Shown piece after piece: positions 11,452 through 22,851 of a stretch of DNA of 64,000 bases. The position numbers and the translations under genes are program-made. The notes beneath the pieces are model-generated. The model was not told the DNA's origin and made no database searches. It saw nothing but the letters and a program-made list of their open reading frames with translations. Positions within the stretch are counted from its first letter, which is position 1. Each line of letters opens with the position of its first letter. The stretch comes from Crotophaga sulcirostris. Its lineage: Eukaryota; Chordata; Aves; Cuculiformes; Crotophagidae. Location: contig VYZB01000121.1 of NCBI GenBank assembly GCA_013397455.1, forward strand, positions 124,001 through 188,000, in the 5' to 3' direction.

Positions 11452-14024
11452 AGACTGGTAGGAGACGAGTGATAATAAGTTAATCAGATGCTTTAGCTCA
11501 GGTTTCAACTTGAAATTAGGGAAGTGATATCAAGAATATCCATTTCCACAGGCCTAAAACCTTATTTTACACATCTTGCAAAACCCACACCTGACCCTAT
11601 GCCACCTCTAAATGCCGTAATTTTTCCTCTGTGGTTTCATTTTTTTTTATTGTAAACCTCTATATTTTAGAAAGATGCACAGGATACCTAGGATACCCAC
11701 AATCACAAAAAAAAGAAAAAAAAAAATGGGGGCATGCCATGTGATAGGGAAAACTATGTGAACTCCCAGTGAACAGCACTAGCTCTGATTATTGTGCTGT
11801 TAGAAAAGAGTGCTTATGTGTATCTTACATTTTATGATATTGCATAGGCTGCAGTGTAGTTTTCCATGTCACATACTCCAGCCACTAACTCAACTGGCCA
11901 CCAGCCCTAAAGCTTTGCAGAGAATCTGAAATTTCCCTACTTAAAGAACATGTACTCTTGAAAAAAGATCCTATATATAATGATGGTTTCCCTTCTACAG
12001 GCTGCAGAGGGTAACAGAATAATATGTGAGAATACAGGAATATATTTCATTCTGACTAAGAATATTTTTATTCTGATTCAAATCTAATTCTTTTCAAATC
12101 TGAATACAGATCTCTCCTTTATATTTCCATGTCAAGATATTTCTGAGCATTGCCTTGTGCAGCATATTACCTCTTCAGTGCAACCACTCATTCTCATGTC
12201 AGTTGATTTGCCTAATCAGGCTCTGGTTAAACAATGCTACTTGTCTCATGTAAAAAGAGACAGCTACAATCTGTTGTGTTTGTAGTTTCCATTTCAAAAG
12301 GAAAACAAAAAACTAACATTAGCAGAATTGATTTCGAGACCAGCTCTTAATTACATTAAAAAATAAAATTTAATTAGTAGGATACAGGAAGAAAGCAAAA
12401 TTATGTGCACGGCTCTATGAATACAATAGTGTTAGAGAGGTATTAGCTGTAAATACACAAGGATGGCTGGTTTGCAGAGACAGAAGAATGCATGGAAAAC
12501 TTGATCTAAGCTTTGTAAGTACTGAATTGGCTTAGCTTTGCTAGATCCCAAATTCTTATGATTCAGAAGACGATCCCATGTTACAACCCTGGGTGTGCTG
12601 TTGCGATTTTGTTTTTAAATTCTTTCCATACACATAATTCTTAAGGGTATGTATACATATATTTATAATGAGTGTTATCTAAAGCAAGAAAAGAAATGCT
12701 GGATCTTAGGGCTGAGATCTGACTAACTTTGTTCCAGGCTTCTTAGCTCATGAGAAAACATATTTGCAGGAGAGTTTTCTGAGAACCTGCTGTGCTTGAC
12801 GCATCCCTAATTATTGTCTTTTGCAGTGTCCATTCCTGTTTGTTCCTTACGTTGAGAAACTTCAGGGGGTTTTGTTGTTTTTGTTTTCCTTTTGGCATGT
12901 GTATCTGAATCACCTTCACCTTTTTTCAGTTTTTTTCTTCTCCCTGAACACATTGTCAAGGACTATTTCTGGCCTCAGCTTCAACCATCCTTTAAAATAA
13001 AGAATAGACCACTCCTGGAGTGATAATTCTACTTAGGAATGGAAAGATTCTCCCAAGCTTAAATCCTGAAAGGTACACGAAATGGTCTGCTCTAAACCAC
13101 ACGTTGCCATGGTTACATCCTTCTGCGGCTCAGATGGGGATGGGGGCCAATTATCAAGTTTTGTTTGCTTGATTTTAAGTAGTTTGTTACCTGGATACTC
13201 AACAAATAAGAAAAGTGAAAAAAAGACTTGTTTTCTTCTCCCCTAACTGAAGGAAAGAGAAAACAGTCATACCTTAATGTTAAAAAATCCAACAACATTC
13301 AGATTCTTAGTTTCACAGTGAAAGCACTTCTTAACTGTTTGCTTTAGAGAGGGTTGAAAAGAGGCCTGCAAATAGATTTTGCACTAGAATAGCAATATGA
13401 ATTGTGGAAGAAGCAATTGATCAGATAATATAACTGTAAATCAGGGGTCGATGGAGAGATGGGGTTAAATGATGTTGCTTTTTAGCATTATTTAGATGAT
13501 AAGGGTGGTTTTGTGTGAGGATCACTTGGATATGTCATTAATGAAAGAAAATATTTCTGCTGGGTTGTAGCACACCGATGCTTGCCTGGTGTCATTCATA
13601 TCCCTATTTTTTAAAAATCTCCTGAGGATGTAGTGTATGGTACCCTGCTCCTGGGCTTAATCAGAAGCTTTGGTAACAAGCTGAAGATGGAAGAGTGAAG
13701 TTGGGTAGAAGAAGAGAGGGAGAACAAAACAAAATTAAAATACCATCCTGTCAGTGTCCCTAATAGTTTATATGGGCAATGACAGAATAGTATTTTAATT
13801 TTTATCTGGTCTCCTTTCTACTCATTTATTCCATCTCCTGCTTGTTATCGAAGTTTCAGATTAAACTTAAAGATATGAATGTATTGCCATAATAAATTTA
13901 TAAGAGGATATTTAAAGAGCAAAGATTTGAATGACACAAATGAACCTCAGTGTAGCAGAGTTGAAGAAAGGATTTGCAGAGAGATGCCACAGCAGTCAGA
14001 AATGACTGCTCGAATGTCCTTAAT
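11452..14024. other. Unique AT-rich non-coding DNA
   Basis: I see no gene. A-rich runs occur at about 11707-11727. Homeodomain-type TTAATTA/TAATTA words cluster at about 12340-12380. Nothing identifies a known family. Confidence 0.6.
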
Positions 14025-14025
14025 T

Positions 14026-14041
14026 AAAAAAAAAAAAAAAA
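14026..14041. repeat. A16 homopolymer
   Basis: Sixteen consecutive A residues follow TAATT. I looked upstream for a processed pseudogene and saw no coding similarity, so it is listed as a simple repeat only. Confidence 0.9.
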
Positions 14042-14460
14042 GGACTGGAATGCAATAGACATAGAAGGTGTTTTATATAAATTTAGGCTTAACTTTAAAT
14101 TATTGATGCTATTTTAAATAATCTTTAAAAAGGTTAAGGAAAACTAGTTTAAAGAAGATTACTGAAATGTAAGCTAGCTTTTTGGAACATGGGAAAACTA
14201 AGAAGTTTAAAAAGGGACATATAATTCTAGTATGCACCTAAAATTTGAGTTGTTTTCGTTTCATCTCTAGTTCACCAGTTATTTCTTCAAATGGCGTGAA
14301 AAATGATGTTTAGACTTCATGGCCTTCAGATTTGCTATTGTTTTTTTCCTAGAGAATAGAACACATCTGTCTTAACAAAACAGGGAGCTGCCACTTTAAG
14401 GCAAAATCTTTTGCTTCTTGTTTTCTCTGATGAAAGATGATCCTATTTATGAATAACCAG

Positions 14461-14484
14461 TTTGTAATTTGTTTAAATTACAAA
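14461..14484. repeat. Perfect 10-bp inverted repeat, 4-base loop
   Basis: TTTGTAATTT at 14461-14470 and AAATTACAAA at 14475-14484 are exact reverse complements separated by GTTT. The element lies in AT-rich unique sequence. It could form a hairpin or be a dyad binding site. Function is unknown. Confidence 0.9.
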
Positions 14485-14673
14485 GGAGAATCAACAAACA
14501 TGGTTTTACTTTGTAAATTAAACAAAACTGATAGCCACTGAGAAGGCTACTAGCACAAATCAGAACTAAGCAAGTACCAGAAGAGTGAGTGAAAAATTGA
14601 TGAAAACCTTATGAGAGTAGTAGGATTCTGCAATTGCTACTTTTGCTCTGTAATCCTGATTAGCAATTTATTA

Positions 14674-14686
14674 ATATATATATATA
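14674..14686. repeat. Short TA dinucleotide run
   Basis: About six TA units in unique AT-rich DNA. A simple repeat only. Confidence 0.8.
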
Positions 14687-14689
14687 ATG

Positions 14690-15068
14690 GTTATCTGTCC
14701 TAGCCCTGTAATCTTCCTTTTAGCTAAGAAGAAGGTGTCGGAGACAGAAAATCTATTAAAATATTGATGTAAACAATTGCAGTTTGCGACAGTTGGTACT
14801 TGGAAGGAGGTTGTTGTGCAAGAGCCCTGTCGAGGAGTGTGAGGAAGATGAGTAGAAAGAGAAGCTGTAAGTGAAGGAGTATGGAAAGGATATTTAAAAT
14901 AGGACCTCTTAGGGATCTGAAGCTGAGTAAACCAAAATAGCTCCTGAAGGGCAGGCACAGGTATTCAGGAAAGGGGATTAGCCTCACCAAACTTAAGGGT
15001 ACATCAGGGATATAGTCTCTTTAGGGAAATCTGGGACACGTAGCTCTCTGATACGTAATTTTTCCAAA
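14690..15068. other. Unique non-coding DNA with overlapping minus-strand frames
   Basis: Two overlapping minus-strand frames (88 and 95 codons, 14671-14990) exist in different registers. Neither shows a domain and they cannot both be coding, so I treat them as chance. Confidence 0.55.
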
Positions 15069-15069
15069 A

Positions 15070-15500
15070 GGATTAAATCTTTCCTGCTTCTTAGTTTCAG
15101 CCACTTTTCCAGGCTGTGGACCATTTCCCATCCATGCAGCCCAGAGTTTTCAGGAACATTTTCACCAAGCTCCAGTTCTGGCATGCAGCAGCCCAGTCTC
15201 TGCGGAGCAGAGTTGTTTCTTGTGGCTTCCACGTGTCCAAGCAGCACCACAGTCTGGCAAACCCTGCTGATGAAAGAAATGTTACCACCCTCCTTTCAGA
15301 GGAAACATGCCAGGGGGAACTCAGAAACATCTGCTGAAGCACCGGGAAAGCAATGGGGAGAGGAAAGGAACAGCTCCTGGGGAAGAGCAAAGTGAGAACA
15401 GACACACAGGAGGGAAATAAAAAGCTCCTGAGTGGCGCGTGACGTCTGGATGGGTCGGGGCATGTCAGGCAATGACCAGGTCTGTCCATCTGAGTGAAAC
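15070..15500. other. GC-richer islet with CRE-like site, function unknown
   Basis: This segment is clearly less AT-rich than its surroundings and stays open in several frames on both strands (a 130-codon minus frame, and 70- and 73-codon plus frames). That is what GC-rich DNA does by chance, because stops are AT-rich. A CpG-bearing GCGCGTGACGTC cluster at about 15435-15446 includes TGACGTC, a near-consensus CREB/ATF site. It might be a regulatory islet or a non-coding exon. I cannot support a protein. Confidence 0.35.
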
Positions 15501-15501
15501 G

Positions 15502-16440
15502 TGCAAGTCTTGTAAAAGCTCTGGAAAAACAGGGAAGCTGTGTTTTCTAGAATCTGGAGAAGGCATTAGAGAACAACACAGGGAGGTAATGGCAAAAGGG
15601 ATCGAACTTTAGTGGGAAGTTTAAGTCTTCCACGGAATGACAGAATGCAATACCACCACATTATATTTGTGGATGCTCGCATTGCCTGGAGACCCGCTAA
15701 CCCCTGTGCACATACTCCCATACAGAAGTAATTAGAGTGGGTGACTGAGACTGGGAATCATTAGCCCATTTATTTAATAAATTAATTATTGCTACTTTGA
15801 TGCAGACTTTTTCACCCACTGAAACATTTCACAGGTTCTTTCAACTTAACCTGCATGTGATCTACCTTTTGAAGGCACGATATAGGAAACACATAAGTTT
15901 GAGCTCTACAGCTATGGGAATGAGAGAGGGAAGCAGAAGCTTTTCTTTCAGTTACATGTCCTTTTTTCATACTGAAAATTCAATCACCCTTAACCAAGTA
16001 TTCTTATTACATGGGGAAGTAAGATTTTACTTTAGTCTTACATCTGTGACAATTCTGGTGATTTAATGCCATGTAACTGCAAATAAACATAGAGGTTATA
16101 TTAAGATTTATATAGTTAACGTTATGTCTTCATGCAAGGGATAAGTATCTATATTTTCTTTGCTCTCACTGAAATCAGCTGCAAAACTCATTTTGGGGGC
16201 CAGATTTTTGTTTAGCATGTTCAGATTCAGTTTCAAGACTTGGGTGGTACTGGAGAAAATGAAACTACAGAGCAAAGAACAAGGAGAGAAGAAAACATAT
16301 AATAAAGTAGTGAAGCAAAGGTATGGCTAGAAATTTCATATCCAGATGACCCCCTTCAGCCAACCTAGCTTATAAGAAGTGGAAATACACAGCACACTCT
16401 TCCATTTAATAACAAACAAACAAGCAGACAAAATACCAAA
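15502..16440. other. Unique AT-rich non-coding DNA with homeodomain-site block
   Basis: No gene found. At about 15725-15795 there is a compact run of ATTA/TAAT words (GTAATTAGAG, TCATTAGC, AATTAATTATTG) of the kind common in developmental enhancers. The 89-codon frame at 15797-16066 shows no motif. Confidence 0.5.
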
Positions 16441-16945
16441 AAAACAAACCGCGCTGACGGGTCAGGTATTTGGCTTTGCAAGAAGAGGCGCTTGTGGACC
16501 CGAGTTATTTTTGCAAAGAAGGAAGAGTGAGTGTTTGCAGAGCCTCAAGCCTCAGGAAGTTTGTCCATCCTCCTCCCTAACCCCATTGGGTGGTGATGAA
16601 GAGCTGCTCAACGGGGGAGCCACCGAAATCCTACCCCAAGCTCGCGGCTTGGGGCTGGCCCAGACAAAGATGAGAAGAAACCAAGCTGGAAAAAAATGCT
16701 TCAGCAGCGGGGGCTGCAGCCAGGAACCAGCAGCTGTCTCTGGGCTTTTCAAGGTTGTAGAGCAATCGCTGTGCATTCCTGGGGATTGCAGCACTGGGCT
16801 GTGGGCAGGAGCCTCATGCCTAAATATTCTCTGCGGCTTGGCTGTTTCTTGGCTTATAGAATTTAGTCAGATCCTTGGCTTGCTCTGGATTAACTTTACC
16901 TTTAAAGCTGGCTTGGACAACGCCAGTGGAGAAAACCAGATGTAA
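16379..16945 (+). other. 188-codon open frame in a CpG-containing islet, probably chance
   Basis: This is one of the two longest non-CR1 frames in the window. The predicted peptide has no signal peptide, membrane segment, zinc-finger spacing or repeated motif that I recognise. The DNA from about 16450 to 16850 is GC-richer than its surroundings and contains several CpGs, which lowers stop-codon density. A TATAAG word sits just upstream (16371-16376), but no supporting promoter pattern was seen. The most likely reading is a chance frame over a GC-rich islet. A non-coding exon or small promoter island is possible. Confidence 0.25.
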
Positions 16946-16949
16946 CTTG

Positions 16950-19900
16950 TAACAGCATAAAAAGTCCAGGAACCCCACAAATATGTAATTTTCTTGAAAA
17001 AACAAACAAAACCTGTTTTCCATAAAAATAATTTTAGAAAATACTATTTACCTTTAAAAAAAAAAAGGTATTAATTTTCAGGGATGTAATTAGCGTGCGA
17101 TGGGCCAAATTGACCCCTGGAGTAATATCTTTTAAACTGGTTCTGTTTCTACCGTAGTTTAATTTAACTCAGAGCAGCATGTGATAGTTGGAAATGTATA
17201 GGAATCATACTGAGGAAGGATGTGGCAGTACACCTATAGTACTTTTGCATTTCTAGCTTGATCTCCTGTATATCATGTTTACATGTATTTCAAGTGATTA
17301 GTTGACTAAGGAAATTAAGAAAAATGCAGTTAAGTTTTGTGTCTACTACTCATATTCAGGTTTAAACTCTAAAAATTAAAATGGAAACCTAAGCAACCCG
17401 ACTTGCCCATTTTCGTTATAAGGGCTGATGGGTTGCTCAGAAGAACTGCTGGATTGAACTGCTCTTACTAGAACACACATTGTGCATAATATACGTATTT
17501 TAAAACAAATTGGGTCGTATGTATATTCTTACACATTCACATGGACCTAAGCAACACACCAGTGTCCCTTCAGCTCTGGTCTGTGACAGAGGCTTCAAGG
17601 CTTGTTGTGACTGTCTCACCTATTTCAGAATTTAGCTAATCATTGCAGTTAATCTGTAGAGATTTTGTTTACTACATTGCTGTTTGGTGATCCCAATTCT
17701 TGCTTCTGAAGTAACATTTCTTAGATAAAGAAAACGCAACTGGATGGATATGGCATTTCAAGTGTTACAGGCTCACAAAGTGGAGAAAGGCAGTAGAAAA
17801 CTGAGCTGGAAGGAAAATGATTAATGCCTTCTGTTCTCAGTCAACTCGTTACTTCTGTAACGCAGCACTCCTGACTGACCAAAATTACAGCTGTTGTTTT
17901 ACTTCATTCACTATCCAAACGCAAAGCTAAACAGAGCAAAGCAATTGCCTGACTGTAAAATTAACTCTGAAAAAGCTTCTGTAATACAAGTACATATCAT
18001 TATCTGTATTAACATAATTACTGACCCACAATACCACTACTCTTGACACTGAATTAGTGTACCTTCTGGCATGACCTAGAAACTGGGAAAAAGTGCTTAT
18101 AAAAAGCCCTTTTAACAGATGTTTGTGACCCTGTGGTAGATGTTCATATATTGGTGCCCAACATGAAGAAGATGCTTTTATATATTGCTGGAGAGTGACT
18201 GTAAAAGACAAGGCTTTTGAACACCTGTAAGTAGGGCGAGGAAAATAGATTTGTATTTAGAGCCAAAATTCAAGAATTTCTGAACTACTGCTCAGGTTCC
18301 CTGACATCCACTTCCTCATAAGTGCAAGAAATTCTGCTTTCACTATGTAAAAGCATTCAGTGTGTCACAGGGCAGGACTATTCCTTAGCTGTAAGTGCTA
18401 ATGAATGATGAACTACTAATGTGAGCTTTTATTTTTAGGAAAAACTGTCCATGTTCCACTACAGTTGAGTTCCCCAGTCAGTATAACAGGAAAAATGGAA
18501 TCACCTCCAAACAGACGTGGGTTGGGGGTGATATCAACATGAGAAGAAGGTTGAAGGGTTAAAACAACAGCAGCAACTACATAAAAAGCCTTGACTTCTG
18601 GATTTGGGAGATGTCTCTTGCAGAAGCCGAAAAACAGAACAAATGTAGCTGAGAATTGGGGCTGAGACATCTATAAAATTTTCAGAACGTGACTACTCAG
18701 TCTCAATTTGCTGTCCTGGTATTGCAAATGGTAGCTGCACAGCTCCTCATGATTTGCTGTCACCATCTCATCACTGACCACAGCAACCAGGACTGTTGTC
18801 ATTTTCTGTGGAAATGATGGAGAGAGGATAAGTCACTGCCCTTGCCTCAAAGACAAATTTTGCAGTTTTAGAGTTTTTCTAGTGCTCCTTTATGTTTTGT
18901 AATGCCCATCAATGCAGATTTAAATACGTGCTACACTGGGTAGTTGTAAAAATCACAAAGTATTGCATAGACACTAGTGTGCAGCCCACGCTTATTGAAA
19001 CTGTGTGTCACCAGGCTAAGCAGTGAGCCTTCTTGCAGCAGAGCTTTTGAGATCATATGGTTTTGTTTTTTTTTGAAAGCTCCCTTTCTGACCACTGTCT
19101 CCATATGCCTCCCATTCATGTTGTGATCTCAAGGCATGCACGAGGTGGAGGTGAGCCAGCTGGAGTGGCACATAAATTGGGACACTACTCCTGTATGCAG
19201 CTCCTTACCTCTCATTGTGAGTTACCCTGCTAAACGCTGGGTATCCCTGTTGCTGTGAACTGCAATAATTTTTCTCTATAGCTTTTCTGCCACATCCATA
19301 GAGCCTGGAGGTGGCAAACACCTTTCCATGTTAGTCTGTGCCACTGACCGGGTCTTCTGACTGCCCTGGGCTCCAGTCAAGGAGCAGTGCAGCATTTCAT
19401 GCTTTCGAAAGAGGTATTTGCTCTGTTTGTACCAGCTTGTACAACTGCAGTCAGTTCTGGGGACGGAATTTGCATTAAGAGTTTGGAACCATTACAAAAT
19501 GGATATCAGCCAAACTGTTGCATTAACAGGCACTACCTGTTTTGGGGTTTTTTTTACTAAGTTTGCTTCTCTTTAACAGCAAGTCAAACACGAGTGTTAG
19601 GTGTCACGAGGGTTCAGTTACAGAAGATGCACGTTACCTAATCCACAGAGTTAGTGTGGGTTAGGGAACATGCAAGAACCTTTGAACACATGATGAGAGA
19701 AAGAAAATTTGTATAGACTACGTTATGGGGTAGCATTTTCAATATTTACTGGGGGATATAGCTACCAAAGCCCATCTTTCAGAACTTACAGAAGGGCCTT
19801 AGGTGATTTAGGTACTTCTGAGAACCCTACTCTGTCCCTGAACAATTTTAACCACTTTGGAGGAAAGACAGTGCTATCAAACACCCTGTGGCTTCATCTG

Positions 19901-20285
19901 GGTTTCTGAAATGTAACAGCACTTCCTTCTTGTCACAGCGTGAACTTCAGCCCAGCTGGGTAGTGGTTCTTCAAGCAACACAAATGCCTGAATGTCAGAA
20001 ATACCTTCAAGTATTAAACTCTGTGCCTTTAACGGCAATGCATTTGGCATTAAACAGACTTTTCAGCTAATGAATTTCTCAAGTTACAAGAATAATGGCC
20101 TTTTTAATCTTAGCAAGAGTAATTAAACAGACATTTGTTATTAATGATGTTGTTAATGGCAGCAGATATTGAATTTTCACTGTAGATATCATACAGTTGT
20201 ATAGTGATTTTTTTGAGGTTTCTATTAACTTGTTTGGGAAGTGAAGCTAAAAATATATCATATATTTTTTTCTGCTTCTGGAGAT
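16950..20285. other. Unique AT-rich non-coding DNA
   Basis: No gene or transposon recognised. An A run lies at about 17055-17066. A possible conserved block at about 20080-20180 carries repeated TTAAT/ATTAA words. The small frames here (17927-18211, 18416-18670, 18931-19119, 19709-19909) show no domain or exon structure. Confidence 0.6.
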
Positions 20286-20286
20286 A

Positions 20287-21870
20287 TTGATTTTCTACCT
20301 GTTGTGGAGTAACTTCTTTACCTTCAATTTGTTCTTATTGGAGATCATCACCTTTGTCTTCTTTTGTTGGCCAGTCTCTCATCAAAAGGATCAGATCCTG
20401 CCTGCTGCCACTCCTGAATTTCCTAAAATGATTTTTACAGAAATGGATGTGGGTAGCAGGGACTGCTTCTGCAGTCCTTTTTCAGCACTTACTGGGGTTT
20501 CCCATCTGTGTTTCACCCCAGGGAAAAATGAGTTTGTTACACACCCAGCTAAGAAAAACTTAGTTTAGAAGCTCAGATTAGAGAAACTCACGATTTTTGA
20601 CTCTTTTCTTTACTCTTGAATCCAGAGTCTATCAAGACAGCAGATACAATATTTTTTTCAGGTTTTCTTTTTTCCTTCCTAGCATACAACGCTCTCTTTC
20701 TTGTTTTCTTGGTGCCATGCAAGGAATGGTGAGGCACAGTATGCCTAAATTTGAAGCTCTGATCTCATGTGTTAGACCATTAATGCAGTCTTTGCTTTTA
20801 ACCATTGCTCTGTGTTGGTAACAATGCAAGTTTGTGCTCTCCCCTGAGTGCATGTGAACCCTCTTCATGGTGCAGTGCGTTCTCCACCGAAGAGCTGCTC
20901 GACATGGCTCAATACTGTGGAGCAACTGTGGAGATACCCTTGTGAAGGTCCTATTTCTTTTCTTACACTTGCATTTTCAGTACTATGGTTTCAGGTAACC
21001 CTCTGTTAGGCTTCCTACCTCTTGATTTCCATAACTTTGTCTTCATTTATAACAGTCACAAGCACTTACTGAAATCACATCTCATATTCTGTTGTACCAT
21101 CTTATACTAGTTCTAGGAGCAATGGTGAATAAAACGTGGGTTTGTTACCATGTGGGATTCTCAGCCCTTCCTGATGGGAAGACAGATTAATTAGAACAAT
21201 TTTTCCATGAAAAGAAGGACTTTCCTTACCAGGCTTAGAAACAGCTTTTGCAGTGACATGGGACCCTGTTTGACTCCTTGTGCCTTTCACATCTTAATTT
21301 CTCCTGAGAAAAATGCTCGACAAAAAGCTTTAAAAAAAATCCCCTGAACTCTAGAGACCAGGATTTGTCTACTTTTGGATTGTGTCTGTCAGTGGATGCT
21401 TTCCAAGCTCTCATGTTTCTGTGAATTCCAGTTTACACCTTTTAAAAGCGCTCCTTCTGGCTTGGTTTGCTCTCCTTCAGGGCTTGGTCGCAGCTCTGAG
21501 CCCGTTTCTATCACATGCTTAACCTGCCCTTACTGCCTCTTCCAAGTATTACTTTACACTAAAAAGAAGGGGGAAAAACCCCAAAGAAAACAAAAAACCC
21601 TGGCATCAGTTGCTGATTTCCCTTCCTCTGTCAAGATTACACTAGTAGGTCTGAGTAATTTGGCCTTATTTTCTCAAGGGAGTAGGACTGAAATAATCCA
21701 ATGTTTATTTTTATACAAATTCTCACAGTGCTCCAATGTTTCGGAGACTTCCTGGGATGTTTCTAGTTTTTTTCACAGGCTAAAAGGCCATTCTCAAAGG
21801 TAGCTCCTTCATGTAAACCTAAAAATGGCACTTTCCCACAATACAGCTTATCAGGAAGTTTAAAGTTCAA
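20287..21870. other. Unique non-coding DNA
   Basis: Frames of 62-142 codons occur on both strands and overlap (for example 20597-20821 plus against 20632-20925 minus). None has a recognisable domain or splice-site framing. I therefore report no gene. Confidence 0.55.
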
Positions 21871-21872
21871 TA

Positions 21873-21909
21873 GTCTCTCTCTCGCTCGCTCTCCTTGTCT
21901 CACACACAT
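21873..21909. repeat. CT-rich microsatellite grading into CA
   Basis: A TCTCTCTCTCGCTCGCTC-type pyrimidine run is followed by CTTGTCTCACACACA. It is an interrupted dinucleotide repeat. Confidence 0.8.
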
Positions 21910-22718
21910 GAAAGTAAGAAATAAAAAATGAGGGTTGTTCCAGTTCTGCTGAGAGTTCTGCCTTTCAACCATTCTATTTTGTTGAACTGGCTGAATGTTG
22001 CGGTGTGATGGGACCTGTGATGGTCTAAGGACAGAAACAAGGCAAAACTTGTAGGGAAAGTGAGTAACTTTTGTTCAATAAATTTTGATTTATCTGTATA
22101 GTAGTTGGCAAGAGGAAACGAGATGCTCTCAGTGTTCCTCATGCTTTGAATTTATGGACGTACCTCCATATAGGTAAAGGCACAAAATTAAGCTCAGTAC
22201 TAAGACATTAAAACTAGAATGTCATGATTCTACTACCACTAAAATGCCTGGGATCGTTTAATTAAGAGCAATTGGATGAAAGGCTGCTTAACTGTGGTGT
22301 TCTGAGAATGGGATTTCCAGGGCTGTTCAGTTTGATTCTAATTCTGATTGCTTCATTTTAATTCCACAGTGATTGCTGAATTTGTTTAAATTTAAAAATT
22401 CAAATTGATGAATTTAAAGACAACCAAGCTAATGTTGAGCATGCTTGGAAACCTTAGGCACAAAGATCTGGTCCTCCTGCCCTTCCTTTCTCATGCTAAG
22501 GAATAAATTTACTCGTGTGAATGAAGATTATTTGCATAAGCATTGGTTTCAGGATCACAGAAAGGGTAGCCCAGTCCTTTCCTGGTGCTCTAAGCAGGGT
22601 CTGATTATCCTGCAGACGCACTGGAAAGAGATGGTTTCTCGCTTTCTCAAAGTTTCAGCCTCAGTTGTTTGCTTGATTACTTATTTCCGCCCCAGGGACC
22701 CTAGCTGTTAGGATTGTT
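21910..22718. other. Unique non-coding DNA
   Basis: No gene recognised. It contains AT-rich sequence with a TTTAAATTTAAAAATTCAAA-type low-complexity patch near 22385-22405 and an 88-codon frame (22445-22711) lacking motifs. Confidence 0.55.
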
Positions 22719-22719
22719 G

Positions 22720-22850
22720 TTAAACAAAATTGCCTTGCTGGCATTGTGTTCTGACAAACAATTTACACCTCTGTAATCTGATTAGTGCAGCGGTTTTTAT
22801 CTTGACAGCTAATCCTTGTCTCACATTTTAGAGAACAGATGAGGAGGACT
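22720..22850. promoter_or_regulatory. Candidate conserved regulatory block (homeodomain/TALE sites)
   Basis: A motif-dense segment. TAATCTGATTA at 22774-22784 holds two opposed TAAT cores. TGACAG (MEIS/TGIF-type) at 22803-22808 is followed after one base by TAATCC (OTX/PITX-type) at 22810-22815. The texture, evenly mixed and free of simple repeats with no open frame, resembles vertebrate conserved non-coding elements. Motif identities are established for these factor families. That this is an enhancer is my inference. Confidence 0.3.
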
Positions 22851-22851
22851 T

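Noticed and set aside
14026..14041. A16 as poly(A) tail of a processed pseudogene
   Set aside because: No coding similarity or polyadenylation signal was recognised upstream, and no flanking duplication was seen.
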